A DNA stretch of 64,000 nt from an uncultured Acinetobacter sp. GTDB taxonomy: Bacteria; Pseudomonadota; Gammaproteobacteria; Pseudomonadales; Moraxellaceae. The notes beneath the pieces were generated by a model that saw only the letters and a program-made list of their open reading frames with translations, ran no database searches and was not told the DNA's origin. The stretch lies in the NCBI RefSeq assembly GCF_947493735.1, contig NZ_CANLSL010000008.1, positions 27,695 through 91,694 on the forward strand, read 5' to 3'. Below, one piece after another: positions 27,857 through 38,310 of the stretch. The translations under genes were made by a program, and so were the position numbers. Each line of letters opens with the position of its first letter. Position 1 is the first letter of the stretch.

Positions 27857-27951
27857 ATATGGGGTAAGCATTGCGTCTGTGCTGAATTTTGTTAAAGTAG
27901 CTTGCATTGATCTCGTAAATTAACTTTGTAAATAGAAATAAAGGCTAAGCT

Positions 27952-28152
27952 ATGGCACTCCGTTGGACAGATTCGATTGATATTGCGATTGAGCTTTATG
28001 AAGCGCACCCAGATGTCGATCCGCAATATATTCGTTTTACCGATTTGCACCGTTGGATTTGTGAATTACCTGACTTCGAAGATGATCCAAACAAATCCAG
28101 CGAAGGTATTTTAGAAGCCATTCAAATGGCATGGATTGACGAAGCACGTTAA
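27952..28152 (+). CDS. iscX: Fe-S cluster assembly regulator IscX
   Basis: 66 residues, exactly the family length. The acidic, Trp/Leu-rich sequence [20 protein letters not shown] and the tail [15 protein letters not shown] match IscX/YfhJ. IscX binds IscS and iron and modulates frataxin-dependent regulation of cluster assembly. Here it stands alone, away from iscSUA-hscBA-fdx, with its own AATAAAGG site. Confidence 0.93.
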   Translation: MALRWTDSIDIAIELYEAHPDVDPQYIRFTDLHRWICELPDFEDDPNKSSEGILEAIQMAWIDEAR

Positions 28153-28273
28153 CTTCATTGGTGAAAGCTTTTTGTGTCAAATCACGCACTAATACATTTG
28201 CATTTTGTCGAAAAAGTTTAGATTGAATCAAAATCAAGACAAATTGCACTATATCTTGCGCCTATCGCTCGTA

Positions 28274-28279
28274 TATAAT
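28274..28279 (+). promoter_or_regulatory. Strong -10 element for ndk leader RNA
   Basis: Perfect TATAAT in GTATATAATGCGCC; transcription would start near 28286. The -35 is poor: TTGCGC at 28256 is only 12 bases away. The GC-rich GCGCC after the -10 resembles a stringent discriminator, common in translation and nucleotide genes. Confidence 0.6.
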
Positions 28280-28302
28280 GCGCCAAATTTTCCGTTTTTA
28301 TG

Positions 28303-28570
28303 AGGGTCTGCTGGCATTTCACAGATGCTTGCGACAATGGAAGCTTTGTAGGCGATACTAGGCATGAATGAAGAAGTTTAGTACTTCTAAATGATTCGTT
28401 CATAACGACGTAGCGTCAAAAAGCTTCCTTGTCCCGAAGGGTTATAGCTAAAACAGCCATAAACTTCGTTATGAAACTTGGCAAGGGAGTGACCATTCCC
28501 TTCGTTTCATGCCTTGTTTATGTGGTTTTAGCTGATAACGCAATGCATGGTTGAAATACCAACAGACCCT
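28303..28570 (+). ncRNA. Highly structured RNA / long 5' leader of ndk
   Basis: A multibranch fold read directly from complementarity. Closing helix P1 pairs 28303-28333 with 28539-28570 (about 27 pairs, few mismatches). P2 pairs 28339-28347 (GGAAGCTTT) with 28420-28428 and contains a hairpin of 28364-28377 with 28383-28403 plus a triloop stem at 28407-28417. A triloop hairpin spans 28433-28441. P3 pairs 28446-28464 with 28516-28533 and caps in 28471-28477/28504-28510 and 28483-28488/28497-28502. No U-tract follows; the ndk ribosome site is at 28590. It could be a cis-regulatory leader or a processed small RNA. It matches no RNA family I know. Confidence 0.65.
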
Positions 28571-28601
28571 ATCCAGTTCTCAGACATTTAAGGAGCCAAT
28601 C

Positions 28602-29033
28602 ATGGCGATTGAACGTACTTTATCTATCATCAAACCTGATGCTGTAGGCAAAAACCACATCGGTGACATTGTTGCACGTTTCGAAAAAGCGGGTCTTAAG
28701 CCAGTTGCAATGAAATACAAGCAACTTTCTCAAGCGGATGCAGAAGGTTTCTACGCAGAGCACAAAGAACGTGGCTTCTTCAATGACTTAGTTGCATTCA
28801 TGACTTCTGGCCCTGTGGTTGTATCTGTACTTGAAGGCGAGAATGCTGTACTTGCGCACCGTGAAATTTTGGGTGCAACAAATCCTAAAGAAGCAGCGCC
28901 TGGTACAATCCGTGCAGACTTTGCGGTAAGCATCGACGAAAATGCTGCTCACGGTTCTGACTCTGTTGCATCTGCTGAGCGTGAGATCGCTTACTTCTTC
29001 AATCCAGACGAGATTGCAGCGCGTACGCGTTAA
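28602..29033 (+). CDS. ndk: Nucleoside diphosphate kinase
   Basis: 143 residues from the ATG at 28602, which has TAAGGAG 6-7 bases upstream. Conserved parts include [18 protein letters not shown] at the start, the catalytic histidine in the C-terminal signature [15 protein letters not shown], and the KPVAMKYK region. It balances NTP and dNTP pools by transferring the gamma phosphate. A leader of about 315 nt with heavy secondary structure precedes it and a strong terminator follows, so it is probably monocistronic. Confidence 0.97.
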   Translation: MAIERTLSIIKPDAVGKNHIGDIVARFEKAGLKPVAMKYKQLSQADAEGFYAEHKERGFFNDLVAFMTSGPVVVSVLEGENAVLAHREILGATNPKEAAPGTIRADFAVSIDENAAHGSDSVASAEREIAYFFNPDEIAARTR

Positions 29034-29094
29034 TTCGATCGGGATGGTGTTTGTATAGTGCGTCTTGCCTAGCAAACATTTCTCATCGTGATAA

Positions 29095-29128
29095 AGCTAG
29101 ATCAGTGTTATACTTATCTAGCTTTTTT
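29095..29128 (+). terminator. Rho-independent terminator after ndk
   Basis: Perfect stem AGCTAGAT (29095-29102) / ATCTAGCT (29116-29123) with a 13-base loop, followed by a run of T. Confidence 0.9.
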
Positions 29129-29160
29129 GTTTTTCACTAGGGTAAACGGTGAAAAACGGA

Positions 29161-29166
29161 TATAAT
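29161..29166 (+). promoter_or_regulatory. -10 element upstream of rlmN
   Basis: TATAAT in GGATATAATTTGCGCCC, 81 bases before the rlmN start and downstream of the ndk terminator. No good -35 at 17 bases. The GCGCC that follows resembles the ndk promoter. Confidence 0.5.
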
Positions 29167-29246
29167 TTGCGCCCTCGATTTATCATTCAATATTTTTTAT
29201 TGATCAGTTCCATTTCTCGCTCCTCATATTGCATGGCAGGTTTTGC

Positions 29247-30524
29247 ATGAACACAGCTCAATCCATTTCTACGCTTGCGCAAGATGCGACTTTGCAGGAA
29301 AAAACTGTGCAGAAAAAAATGGTGCAGGATCAAGCTGTGCCAAAAAAAGTGCAAGTGAATTCGTCAAAAGCCAATTTATTGGGTATGACACGTGCTGAGC
29401 TAGAAGCTTTTTTTGAGAAAATCGGTGAGAAGAAGTTTCGTGCAGGACAGGTGATGAAATGGATTCACCAGTTTGGCGTGACTGATTTTGAAGAAATGAC
29501 CAATATTTCAGGCAAACTTCGGGAAAAGCTGGTCAATATTGCAGAAATTCAAGCGCCTGAAGTGGTGCATCGTCACTATTCTAAAGACGGCACACGAAAA
29601 TGGGTATTCCGTGTAGGCGATGGTGAGGGCTCTTTGGTTGAAACAGTTTTGATTCCTGCCGAAGACAAAACAGGCTCACGTAAAACCTTATGTATTTCAT
29701 CACAAGTCGGCTGTGCGCTAGATTGTTCATTTTGTTCAACGGGTAAACAAGGCTTTCAACGTGACTTAACCCCTGCGGAAATCATCGGTCAGCTTTGGGT
29801 GGCAAATCAATCTTATATGGAAGATGTGCCAGTTAGTGATCGTACTCGCACCGTGACAAACGTCGTGATGATGGGTATGGGTGAACCATTACTGAATTTT
29901 GATCCAGTGGTTGCGTCGATGTCGTTGATGCTTGATGACTTTGCCTATGGCATGTCTAAGCGTCGAGTGACGTTATCGACTTCGGGTGTAGTGCCAATGA
30001 TTGATAAGTTGGCTGCGACCATCGACGTTGCATTAGCGATTTCACTGCATGCGCCAAATGATCCACTGCGTAATGAGCTTGTACCGATCAATAAAAAGTA
30101 TCCGCTAGAGCAATTGATCGCAGCTTGCCAACGCTACTTGGCAAAAGATGGTAATGAAAGTAGTCGTAAGCACATTACCATTGAATATGTCATGCTCGAT
30201 GGTGTGAATGACAAACCTGAGCATGCGTTACAATTATTAAAACTATTAAAAGATTTACCAAGTAAAATCAATTTGATTCCGTTTAATCCATTTCCACATG
30301 CGCCTTATGGACGGTCGAGTCGCAATCGCATTATGGCATTTCAAAAAACTTTGTCAGATGCAGGATTTGTCTGTACCATTCGTCAGACACGTGGCGACGA
30401 TATTGATGCAGCATGTGGTCAGTTGGTGGGGCAAGTTGCGGATCGTACACGTCGTGCTGAGAAGTGGAAGCAGAAAATCGCCAGTCAGCACAATGAAATT
30501 TTAAGAACACAAAGTGATTCATAA
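29247..30524 (+). CDS. rlmN: 23S rRNA A2503 / tRNA A37 C2-methyltransferase
   Basis: 425 residues from the ATG at 29247 (GGCAGG upstream). The radical SAM cluster motif CALDCSFC binds the 4Fe-4S centre, [10 protein letters not shown] contacts SAM, and the second catalytic cysteine is in [10 protein letters not shown] near the C-terminus. It methylates A2503 of 23S rRNA and A37 of some tRNAs. The first ~45 residues are a low-complexity run rich in Q, K and V ([20 protein letters not shown]), longer than in typical RlmN (about 385 aa). Confidence 0.95.
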   Translation: MNTAQSISTLAQDATLQEKTVQKKMVQDQAVPKKVQVNSSKANLLGMTRAELEAFFEKIGEKKFRAGQVMKWIHQFGVTDFEEMTNISGKLREKLVNIAEIQAPEVVHRHYSKDGTRKWVFRVGDGEGSLVETVLIPAEDKTGSRKTLCISSQVGCALDCSFCSTGKQGFQRDLTPAEIIGQLWVANQSYMEDVPVSDRTRTVTNVVMMGMGEPLLNFDPVVASMSLMLDDFAYGMSKRRVTLSTSGVVPMIDKLAATIDVALAISLHAPNDPLRNELVPINKKYPLEQLIAACQRYLAKDGNESSRKHITIEYVMLDGVNDKPEHALQLLKLLKDLPSKINLIPFNPFPHAPYGRSSRNRIMAFQKTLSDAGFVCTIRQTRGDDIDAACGQLVGQVADRTRRAEKWKQKIASQHNEILRTQSDS

Positions 30525-30584
30525 CGCATTGATATGATGGAAATGTGAGTCACAAGCGATGAAAATATTGAGGTCTTTGTTTGA

Positions 30585-31424
30585 ATGATGGTTACTCGTT
30601 TTAACCCAAAGGGGCAAACAGTATTAAAGTCTACATTAGGTGCGGTTGCACTCAGTGCTTTGATCGTGATGTCTGGCTGTGTAACCACGACACCTGCGAC
30701 CCGACTTGGGGAGAAAGATCCTGAAAAAGCAGTACAACTGCGCACACAACTGGCAGCTGAATATATTCGTACAGGTGAGTTGGATAAAGCCAAACAAGAG
30801 CTTGATCAGGCGTTAAATACAGATTCACGTTCTGTCGAAGCCAACCTGATGATGGGTGTCTTGCTACAGCAAGAAGGTAGCCCGACCAATATGGCAAAAG
30901 CAGAAGAGTATTTTAAACGTGCGATTTCCATTGATGGGTCGCATGCCCAAGCACGAAATAACTATGGTACATACTTGTATCTTCGTGAACGCTATCCTGA
31001 AGCGATTGCACAGTTCAAGGTGGCAGGGGCGACCTTGGGCTATACTCAGCGTTATGCGGCACTTGAAAATTTGGGACGTACCTATCTGAAAGTCGGTGAC
31101 AATGCCAATGCGGAACAAGCCTTTACCCAAGCCTTGCAAGCCAATCGTGACTCATTGATCTCACGCTTAGAGCTTTCCGAATTGCTTTATTTTCAGCAAC
31201 GCTTTACATTGGCGGGGCAGATGTATGAAGATTATATCCGCTATACAGGGCAAGCCAGTCAAGGGGCAAGAGCACTTTGGATTGGGCTACGTCTAGCACG
31301 AGCTCGTCATGATGATTTAGGCATGCAAGTACTTGCCAATCAATTGCGAGCACAGTTTCCTGATAGTCAGGAATATAAACGATATTTAGAGTTAAAACAG
31401 AGTTCTGAGGCGGTATGGAAATAG
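30585..31424 (+). CDS. pilF: Type IV pilus assembly lipoprotein PilF
   Basis: 279 residues. The N-terminal signal region ends in the lipobox MSGC, then a superhelix of tetratricopeptide repeats (for example LAAEYIRTGELDKAKQELDQAL, then AQARNNYGTYLYLRERYPEA). PilF is the outer-membrane pilotin that helps PilQ secretin multimerise, so it serves type IV pili and natural competence. It is in the conserved rlmN-pilF-rodZ string and overlaps rodZ by 10 bases. Confidence 0.9.
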   Translation: MMVTRFNPKGQTVLKSTLGAVALSALIVMSGCVTTTPATRLGEKDPEKAVQLRTQLAAEYIRTGELDKAKQELDQALNTDSRSVEANLMMGVLLQQEGSPTNMAKAEEYFKRAISIDGSHAQARNNYGTYLYLRERYPEAIAQFKVAGATLGYTQRYAALENLGRTYLKVGDNANAEQAFTQALQANRDSLISRLELSELLYFQQRFTLAGQMYEDYIRYTGQASQGARALWIGLRLARARHDDLGMQVLANQLRAQFPDSQEYKRYLELKQSSEAVWK

Positions 31425-32215
31425 ATACGAATACACCTAAAAATAAATCTTCAACGCCTTCGAGCATTGGCAGTGCACAGCGTCCGGGTGAATATTTGCG
31501 TCAAGTTCGCATGTCGCAAGGGAAAGAGCTGTCTGAAGTAGCACAAGAGCTAAAAATTTCTGAAAAGCAGTTGGTCGCTTTAGAAAAAGATGACTATCAG
31601 TCTTTGCCACAAGCGCCTTTTATCAAGGGCTATTATCGTGCTTATGCAAAGTTTCTCAATGCAGATGCAACCGCATTGATTCATCGCTTTGATGAGATCT
31701 ATAGTAGTGATACAGGCTTGACCTCAAGTCACACTTTGAAAGATTCTCCAATTAAGTCGATGGGGCGTCTGACTCGTGGTAAGCGCCGTGGTTCAAATAC
31801 ATGGCTGAAACGCATTGTCTTATTGCTATTGATCATTGCAGTTGTATGGGGACTTTGGTCGGTCGTTTCAAAATGGATGAGTAAAAATAATCAAACTCAA
31901 CCTGTTGATAATGCAAACGGTGTTGAAGTGATTGAATTCGATTCGGCGGGTTTTGGTACGGCAACAGCTGTAAGCAGTGGCGATCAGTTGGTTTTAGATT
32001 TTAACCGTCCAACGTCAGTCATGATCCAAGACGCATCGGGCAATACTTTGGCTCAAGGTCGTCAAAGTGAAAGTTTGACATTATCAGGACAAGCACCTTT
32101 TAGTATTCGCCTTGATGATGCACAAGCTGTAAAACTCAAACTAAATAATGAAGATATCGCATTAACCAGTTATACCAATGCGAGCGGTGCTGCTGACTTT
32201 AGATTGTCACCATAA
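31415..32215 (+). CDS. rodZ: Cytoskeletal protein RodZ
   Basis: 266 residues. N-terminal helix-turn-helix (residues ~23-90) with GEYLRQVRMSQGKELSEVAQ, a basic stretch KRRGSNTWLKR before one transmembrane helix (IVLLLLIIAVVWGLWSVV), and a periplasmic C-terminal DUF4115 domain. RodZ links MreB to the elongasome and keeps rod shape. The short cytoplasmic and periplasmic parts are typical for Acinetobacter. Confidence 0.88.
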   Translation: MEIDTNTPKNKSSTPSSIGSAQRPGEYLRQVRMSQGKELSEVAQELKISEKQLVALEKDDYQSLPQAPFIKGYYRAYAKFLNADATALIHRFDEIYSSDTGLTSSHTLKDSPIKSMGRLTRGKRRGSNTWLKRIVLLLLIIAVVWGLWSVVSKWMSKNNQTQPVDNANGVEVIEFDSAGFGTATAVSSGDQLVLDFNRPTSVMIQDASGNTLAQGRQSESLTLSGQAPFSIRLDDAQAVKLKLNNEDIALTSYTNASGAADFRLSP

Positions 32216-32258
32216 TTGTGAACAATACAAAGCGTCATCTGTTAGAAGGTAAGTCATC

Positions 32259-33377
32259 ATGATCGTCAATCCAATTCAACGTCGTCCAACACGTAAAATC
32301 CGTGTTGGTTCGGTCTATGTCGGTGGTGATGCGCCAATCTCTGTGCAGACTATGACCAATACCGAAACTTGCGATGTCGATGCGACGGTTGCACAGATTC
32401 AACGCTGTGCAGATGCAGGTGCTGATATTGTTCGAGTATCTGTGCCGACTATGCAAGCTGCTGAGGCTTTCGGGAAAATCCGCAAGCAAGTCGAAGTGCC
32501 ATTGGTCGCAGATATTCATTTTGATTATAAGATCGCTTTAGCCGTTGCCGATCATGGTGCGGATTGTTTACGTATTAACCCTGGCAATATTGGCTCTGAA
32601 GATAAAATCCGAGAAGTGGTTGCTGCGGCACGTCATCATGATATTTCCATGCGCATAGGCGTCAATGCAGGTTCATTAGAAAAAGATTTGCAAAAGAAAT
32701 ATGGTGAGCCGACAGGTGAGGCACTGCTTGAATCTGCTATGCGCCATATTGATATTTTAGACCGTTTAGATTTTCATGAGTTCAAAGTCAGCGTCAAAGC
32801 ATCGAATGTGTTTCTGACCATGGATGCCTATCGGTTATTGTCCAAACAGATTGATAATCCACTGCATCTCGGTGTCACTGAGGCAGGGATATATCGCACA
32901 GGTACGGTCAAATCAGCGATTGCACTCGGTGGGCTACTGCTCGAAGGCATTGGCGATACCATGCGTATTTCACTCGCTGCTGAGCCAGAAGATGAAGTGA
33001 AAATTGGTTTTGATATTTTAAAATCATTAAGTTTACGTTCGAACGGCATTAATTTTATTGCTTGTCCAAGCTGCTCACGCCAAGAGTTTGACGTGATCAG
33101 AGTCATGCAAAAGCTTGAAGAACGTCTGGAAGATGTCCGTGTGCCAATGGATGTATCGGTGATTGGTTGTAAGGTCAATGGACCGGGTGAAGCTAAAGAA
33201 GCGGATATCGGTGTGGTCGGTGCAAGTCCAAGATCATTGGTCTATCAAAATGGTGAAAAGAGTCATTTGATCGACACCGATCAATTAGTGGATGAAATTG
33301 AAAGCATGGTGCGTCATCGGATTCAACTCTCGGAAGAAGCGAAAGCGAAAGAGATTATCCGCACCAGTTCTAAGTAA
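32259..33377 (+). CDS. ispG: 4-hydroxy-3-methylbut-2-enyl diphosphate synthase
   Basis: 372 residues, usual length. [20 protein letters not shown] marks the TIM barrel entry; the 4Fe-4S ligands are in [11 protein letters not shown] and [12 protein letters not shown]. IspG reduces MEcPP to HMBPP in the non-mevalonate isoprenoid pathway. It follows rodZ by 43 bases, as in many gammaproteobacteria. Confidence 0.97.
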   Translation: MIVNPIQRRPTRKIRVGSVYVGGDAPISVQTMTNTETCDVDATVAQIQRCADAGADIVRVSVPTMQAAEAFGKIRKQVEVPLVADIHFDYKIALAVADHGADCLRINPGNIGSEDKIREVVAAARHHDISMRIGVNAGSLEKDLQKKYGEPTGEALLESAMRHIDILDRLDFHEFKVSVKASNVFLTMDAYRLLSKQIDNPLHLGVTEAGIYRTGTVKSAIALGGLLLEGIGDTMRISLAAEPEDEVKIGFDILKSLSLRSNGINFIACPSCSRQEFDVIRVMQKLEERLEDVRVPMDVSVIGCKVNGPGEAKEADIGVVGASPRSLVYQNGEKSHLIDTDQLVDEIESMVRHRIQLSEEAKAKEIIRTSSK

Positions 33378-33451
33378 TTTAGATCTTTAATGAAATAGTT
33401 CATGAAGGTCGTGTATTGAAATAGCGTATTTAAAAGTGTGTTAAACAGATC

Positions 33452-34741
33452 ATGAGTTCAATTGTTGCAATTAAAGGGTTTAACGATTTTCTACCCAACC
33501 AAACGCCTGCTTGGCGCAAGCTAGAAGCACATTTATCGGCTTTGATGGATGCGTATGGCTATCAGCAAATCCGTTTACCGATCGTTGAACAGACCAATTT
33601 ATTCAAGCGTTCGATCGGAGATGCGACCGATATTGTTGAAAAGGAAATGTACACCTTTTTAGACAAGGGTAATCCACCAGAATCATTGACTTTGCGTCCA
33701 GAAGGTACAGCAGGGTGTGTGCGAGCGATGCTTGAACACAATTTACTGCGTGGTGCGACGCCTCGTGTATGGTATGTCGGACCGATGTTCCGCTATGAAA
33801 AACCACAAAAAGGACGCTATCGTCAGTTCCATCAGTTTGGTGTAGAAACCTTTGGTGTTGCTACACCTGATATGGATGCCGAAGTGATCTTGATGACAGC
33901 ACGCCTTTGGCAACGTATGGGTGTGGCGGACAAAGTACAGCTTGAACTGAATACTTTGGGCGAGGTCGATGAGCGCACTGAATATCGCAATGCTTTAGTT
34001 GCGTATTTAGAGCAACACAAAGAAGCGCTAGACGAAGATTCACAGCGTCGTTTAAGCACTAATCCACTACGTATTTTGGATTCAAAAATTGAATCGACAC
34101 AAAAGATTATTGCCGATGCACCAAAGTTACATGACTTCTTAACAGAAGACAGTCTGAATCATTTTGAACAGCTTAAACAATATTTAACTGATGCAGGGAT
34201 TCAATTTTTTATCAATCAAAAACTCGTTCGTGGCTTGGATTATTACAACAAAACTGTCTTTGAATGGACAACCACACGTCTTGGCTCACAAGGTACAGTC
34301 TGTGCAGGTGGTCGTTACGATGGTTTGGTTGGACAGCTAAAAGGCAAGGCGGATCAATCAGTGCCTGCGGTTGGTTTTGCGATGGGTATGGAGCGTTTGC
34401 TACTCTTGCTCGAACAGCAACTTACTGAAACTTCGACGGACTGTGAAGTGTTTTTATTGGCAGAGCCTGCCTATCAAGGTAAAGCATTGGTACTTGCTGA
34501 GCAGTTGCGTGATCAGTTTGAACAGGTACAATCATCCATTCGCTTAAAAACAGGCTCGCAAGGCAGTATGAAAAGCCAAATGAAAAAAGCCGATCAATCA
34601 GGTGCAAAATTCGCCTTGATTTTGGGTGAGCGAGAATGGCAAGATCAACTGGTTTTGGTGAAAAACTTACAGACTGCTGATCAGCAACAGATTGCAATCG
34701 CTGAGCTTGCATCATTTTTAACCGCCACTTTTGGTAATTAA
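33452..34741 (+). CDS. hisS: Histidyl-tRNA synthetase
   Basis: 429 residues. Class II motifs are clear: motif 1 near [15 protein letters not shown], motif 2 [21 protein letters not shown], the HisRS-specific [15 protein letters not shown] and motif 3 [10 protein letters not shown]. The C-terminal anticodon-binding domain follows. It charges tRNA-His. The gene order ispG-hisS-yfgM-bamB-der is conserved. Confidence 0.97.
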   Translation: MSSIVAIKGFNDFLPNQTPAWRKLEAHLSALMDAYGYQQIRLPIVEQTNLFKRSIGDATDIVEKEMYTFLDKGNPPESLTLRPEGTAGCVRAMLEHNLLRGATPRVWYVGPMFRYEKPQKGRYRQFHQFGVETFGVATPDMDAEVILMTARLWQRMGVADKVQLELNTLGEVDERTEYRNALVAYLEQHKEALDEDSQRRLSTNPLRILDSKIESTQKIIADAPKLHDFLTEDSLNHFEQLKQYLTDAGIQFFINQKLVRGLDYYNKTVFEWTTTRLGSQGTVCAGGRYDGLVGQLKGKADQSVPAVGFAMGMERLLLLLEQQLTETSTDCEVFLLAEPAYQGKALVLAEQLRDQFEQVQSSIRLKTGSQGSMKSQMKKADQSGAKFALILGEREWQDQLVLVKNLQTADQQQIAIAELASFLTATFGN

Positions 34742-34799
34742 TATTTTTTTTCGCTAGATTTTTGTTAGCGTAGCGCCCAAATGGGCAAAGGATAGATTC

Positions 34800-35573
34800 A
34801 TGGTAGCAATGACTGACGAAGAACAGAAAGAACAGCTCAAGTCGTTTATGAAGCGTTACGGCTCGCCAGTTATTATAGGTGTGCTTTTGGCGCTGTGTGC
34901 ATTTTTTGCATGGCAGTGGTGGAATAAGAAACAAGCGATCGAGGCGAGTAATCGTACTGCGCAGTTCCAAGAAATTCTGAATCAGCAAGAGAATGCCAGT
35001 AGTGATGATGCAGCCTACAAAAAGCTTCAAGCTGATGCCAATGCGTTAATTCAAGAAAACCCTGATAGTGCGCAAGCGGTACAGGCGCAACTGGTACTTG
35101 CAAAATTGGCGTATGAAAAAAAAGGCTATGCTCATGCTACCAAAATTCTGACGGCTGCACAGACTAGCAAAGTTGATGACGAAGGGCTGAAAGCGATTGT
35201 GAATGTACGTTTGGCTTATACGCAAATCGACCAGAATCAGCTTGATCAAGCGTTAAAAACTTTAGATCAAGTTAAACTTGAGAGCTTTATCCCAACAGTA
35301 GAAGAAGCACGCGGTGATATTTTTGTGGCTCAGAAAAAAATCGCTGATGCACAAAAGTCTTACAAAAAGGCGTGGGATGTGTTGGTAGAACGCAAGCAAG
35401 TCCGTGAATTATTACAAATTAAATTGGCAAATGTCGGCGTAATGGTGGAAGATCCTGAAATTGAAAGCCCAATTCAGACACCTGCCCAAGGCGCTACACC
35501 TACTGTGAGCACTGCCGAAGCAGAAAGTGCTGAACAAAGTACCCCGACTGAAAACACTGCGAGTGAGTCTTAA
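34800..35573 (+). CDS. yfgM: YfgM-family tetratricopeptide membrane protein
   Basis: 257 residues. Short cytoplasmic N-terminus with EEQKEQLKSFMKRYG, one transmembrane helix (VIIGVLLALCAFFAWQWW), then a TPR-like periplasmic domain. The tail is low-complexity (P, T, E, S rich). YfgM associates with the SecYEG translocon and PpiD in E. coli. It lies between hisS and bamB, 3 bases from the latter, the standard arrangement. Confidence 0.9.
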   Translation: MVAMTDEEQKEQLKSFMKRYGSPVIIGVLLALCAFFAWQWWNKKQAIEASNRTAQFQEILNQQENASSDDAAYKKLQADANALIQENPDSAQAVQAQLVLAKLAYEKKGYAHATKILTAAQTSKVDDEGLKAIVNVRLAYTQIDQNQLDQALKTLDQVKLESFIPTVEEARGDIFVAQKKIADAQKSYKKAWDVLVERKQVRELLQIKLANVGVMVEDPEIESPIQTPAQGATPTVSTAEAESAEQSTPTENTASES

Positions 35574-35576
35574 GAC

Positions 35577-36731
35577 ATGAAAAATATGATCAAACTTCCT
35601 TTTGCTGCGACCGTCTTGTCTTTGGCATTGATTGGCTGTGCCAGTAAAGGTGGGATCAAGGTCGAAGAGGCGAAGCCAAATCCATTACCAAAGATTCAAG
35701 CGACTCAAGCTTTAAATCTAGTATTTTCGAATACCGTATCGTCGAGTCCGAAACACGACTCGCTACACTTACAGCTTGATCGTGCCAATAATGTGTTTTA
35801 TAGCGCAGACCCAGATGGTGAAGTTGCAGCATATGATGGCAAAAAACAGCTATGGGAAGTACGCCCAACTAAAGATCTCACCGCAGGTGTATCTGTAGGT
35901 GGCAATGTGGCGGTGGTTGGTAGTCGTCAAGGGAAACTAATTGCCTTGAATGCACAAACTGGCGAAACGCTTTGGACACAACAACTTTCAGGTTCGATTT
36001 TGAGTCCGTCGTTGATTGAGCAAAACCGTGTCGTGACGATTACCAATGATGGTACAGTCTATACCCATGATGCAGAATCAGGGCAGATGGTGTGGACATT
36101 TGACTTGCCAAATACACCGCTGAGTGTACGTGGTTATGCGATGCCAACTTTACTCGATAGTCGTACCGTAGGTATTGCAACAGCGAATGCGTATGTCTAT
36201 GCGCTTGACTTGATCACAGGTGTGCCTCGTTGGCAACGTCGTGTGGCGGTGAGCGAAGGACGTGGAGATATTGCACGTTTAGTCGATATTGATAGTCGTC
36301 CTGTCGTTGTCGATGGCAATATGGTCAGCGTGAGCTATCAAGGTCAAGTGACGGTGGTTGATTTGGCTTCGCAACAAGTACGTTGGACAGAGAAAGCGAG
36401 TAGCTTGTCTAGCCCTGCCGCAGACTCAAGTGCAGTCTATGTTGCCAATAGCGATGGACGCTTAGTCGCATATAATCTCGCAGATGGCGCAAAATTGTGG
36501 GAAAATGATCAGCTATTACATCGTGGTTTGAGTAATCCTGTGTTACTTGGTGGCGTGTTGGTTGTTGGCGATTATGATGGTATTTTGCATTTGATCGACC
36601 CGATCACAGGTCAGCTTCATGGTCGTGCTGAAACTAAAGGGCAAGTACACAACCTACGTGTTGAAGACAATTTGCTTTTTGTTTCAACGGACAAAGGGCA
36701 CTATACAGTTTGGCAAAATTTGGTGAATTAA
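35577..36731 (+). CDS. bamB: Outer-membrane assembly lipoprotein BamB
   Basis: 384 residues. Signal peptide with lipobox IGC (TVLSLALIGCASKGG), then an eight-bladed PQQ-type beta-propeller with repeated GxVxAxDxxTGxxxW elements such as LIALNAQTGETLWTQ, YALDLITGVPRWQ and VAYNLADGAKLW. BamB supports BamA in inserting beta-barrel proteins. The gene is immediately after yfgM and ahead of der. Confidence 0.95.
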   Translation: MKNMIKLPFAATVLSLALIGCASKGGIKVEEAKPNPLPKIQATQALNLVFSNTVSSSPKHDSLHLQLDRANNVFYSADPDGEVAAYDGKKQLWEVRPTKDLTAGVSVGGNVAVVGSRQGKLIALNAQTGETLWTQQLSGSILSPSLIEQNRVVTITNDGTVYTHDAESGQMVWTFDLPNTPLSVRGYAMPTLLDSRTVGIATANAYVYALDLITGVPRWQRRVAVSEGRGDIARLVDIDSRPVVVDGNMVSVSYQGQVTVVDLASQQVRWTEKASSLSSPAADSSAVYVANSDGRLVAYNLADGAKLWENDQLLHRGLSNPVLLGGVLVVGDYDGILHLIDPITGQLHGRAETKGQVHNLRVEDNLLFVSTDKGHYTVWQNLVN

Positions 36732-36845
36732 GCTTCAACGAATTTAAAAAAGCCACAACTTGAAATTCTTTAAAATGCGTTTGATCAAGCAAAAGATAGA
36801 TCAAACGCATTTGTTTTTTTAAATTTTTAGCGTGTTAAATAGTTT

Positions 36846-38255
36846 ATGAAACCAGTCATCGCACTTATTGGACGTCCTAATGTTGGGAAATCCACGCTTT
36901 TTAATCAAATCACCAAGAGTCGTGATGCTTTGGTTGCGGACTTTGCAGGCTTAACACGTGACCGTAAATATGGTGATGCAAGCTATCAAAACAAATCATT
37001 TATCGTGGTTGATACTGGCGGTATCGGTGAAAGCGAAAATGGTATTGATGCGTACATGGCAGAGCAATCACAAACCGCAATCAATGAGGCGGATATTGTT
37101 TTATTTGTGGTTGATGCACGTGCAGGCTTGCTTGCATCTGATGAGCAAGTGGCAAGAGAGTTACGTACTTTAGGCAAGAAAGTTTATCTCGTTGCAAATA
37201 AAGTTGACGGTACACATGCCGAAGCCGCTGTTGCAGAGTTCTATAAGCTTGGACTTGGTGAGCCAATCCAAGTGGCGGCGAGTCATGGGCGTGGTATTGC
37301 GCAAATGCTCGAAGATGTCTTGGTCGATGTACCTGAAGATGAAAATCCTGAAGAGCTTGATAAGCAGACAGGGCTTCGCTTAGCAATGATCGGTCGTCCG
37401 AACGTAGGTAAATCGACTTTGGTAAACCGCTTGCTTGGTGAAGAACGTGTTGTGGTTTTTGATATGCCCGGTACGACACGTGATTCGATCTATATTCCTT
37501 TTGAGCGTAATGAACGTCAATATACTCTAATTGATACCGCAGGTGTGCGCCGTAAAGGTAAGGTGGATGAGTCGATTGAGAAGTTCTCAATTGTCAAAAC
37601 CTTGCAAGCGATCAAAGATGCACATGTCGTTGTGATCGTTATTGATGCAAGAGAGGGTATTGTCGAGCAAGATTTGCACCTCATCGGCTATGCGCTAGAG
37701 GCAGGTCGAGCGATGGTCATTGCCATTAATAAATGGGATGGCATGAGCGAATATGAGCGCAAGCAAGTCAAGATGGATGTTGAGCGTCGTTTTGATTTTA
37801 TTCCATGGGCGAAGATTCATCTAATTTCTGCTTTACACGGTACAGGTGTTGGCGATCTATATCCATCAATCCATCGTGCGTATGAATCGGCAAATCTCAA
37901 AGTTAGTCCTGCAAAACTCACGCAAATCTTGAATGATGCAACCGATCAACATCAACCGCCACAGGTACAAGGTCGTCGTATCAAGATGCGTTATGCACAT
38001 ATGGGTGGTCAAAATCCGCCAACGATTGTCATTCATGGGAATAAAGTGGATAAAACGCCTGCGGACTATCGTCGTTATTTGGAAAATGTATTCCGTAAAG
38101 TGTATAAACTGGAAGGTACACCAGTACGAATTGACTTCAAGACTTCTGCGAATCCATTTGAAGGACGTAAGTCACAACTCGATGAGCGGACTGCGGCACG
38201 TCGCCGTCGTTATGTGCAGAAGTTTAAAAAGGCTGAGAAAAAGTACAAGCGTTAA
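36846..38255 (+). CDS. der: Ribosome assembly GTPase Der (EngA)
   Basis: 469 residues with two tandem GTPase domains: [20 protein letters not shown] and [20 protein letters not shown], each followed by DTGG/DTAG (G3) and NKVD/NKWD (G4), then a KH-like domain ending in basic KAEKKYKR. Der acts in 50S subunit maturation. The upstream gap contains a hairpin (GTTTGATC...GATCAAAC near 36778-36811). Confidence 0.97.
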   Translation: MKPVIALIGRPNVGKSTLFNQITKSRDALVADFAGLTRDRKYGDASYQNKSFIVVDTGGIGESENGIDAYMAEQSQTAINEADIVLFVVDARAGLLASDEQVARELRTLGKKVYLVANKVDGTHAEAAVAEFYKLGLGEPIQVAASHGRGIAQMLEDVLVDVPEDENPEELDKQTGLRLAMIGRPNVGKSTLVNRLLGEERVVVFDMPGTTRDSIYIPFERNERQYTLIDTAGVRRKGKVDESIEKFSIVKTLQAIKDAHVVVIVIDAREGIVEQDLHLIGYALEAGRAMVIAINKWDGMSEYERKQVKMDVERRFDFIPWAKIHLISALHGTGVGDLYPSIHRAYESANLKVSPAKLTQILNDATDQHQPPQVQGRRIKMRYAHMGGQNPPTIVIHGNKVDKTPADYRRYLENVFRKVYKLEGTPVRIDFKTSANPFEGRKSQLDERTAARRRRYVQKFKKAEKKYKR

Positions 38256-38284
38256 AATCGTATTCATAGATAATTGATCATTAG

Positions 38285-38308
38285 ACCAAGCTTTTGCTTG
38301 GTTTTTTG
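38285..38308 (+). terminator. Rho-independent terminator after der
   Basis: Stem ACCAAGC / GCTTGGT with a TTTT loop and a following T-run (38302-38307). Confidence 0.9.
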
Positions 38309-38310
38309 TT

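Noticed and set aside
28303..28570. Structured region as tmRNA, RNase P RNA, 6S RNA or a tRNA cluster
   Set aside because: It lacks the tRNA-like ends and tag frame of tmRNA, the conserved RNase P cores and the single long-hairpin shape of 6S RNA; it is a three-arm fold leading into ndk.
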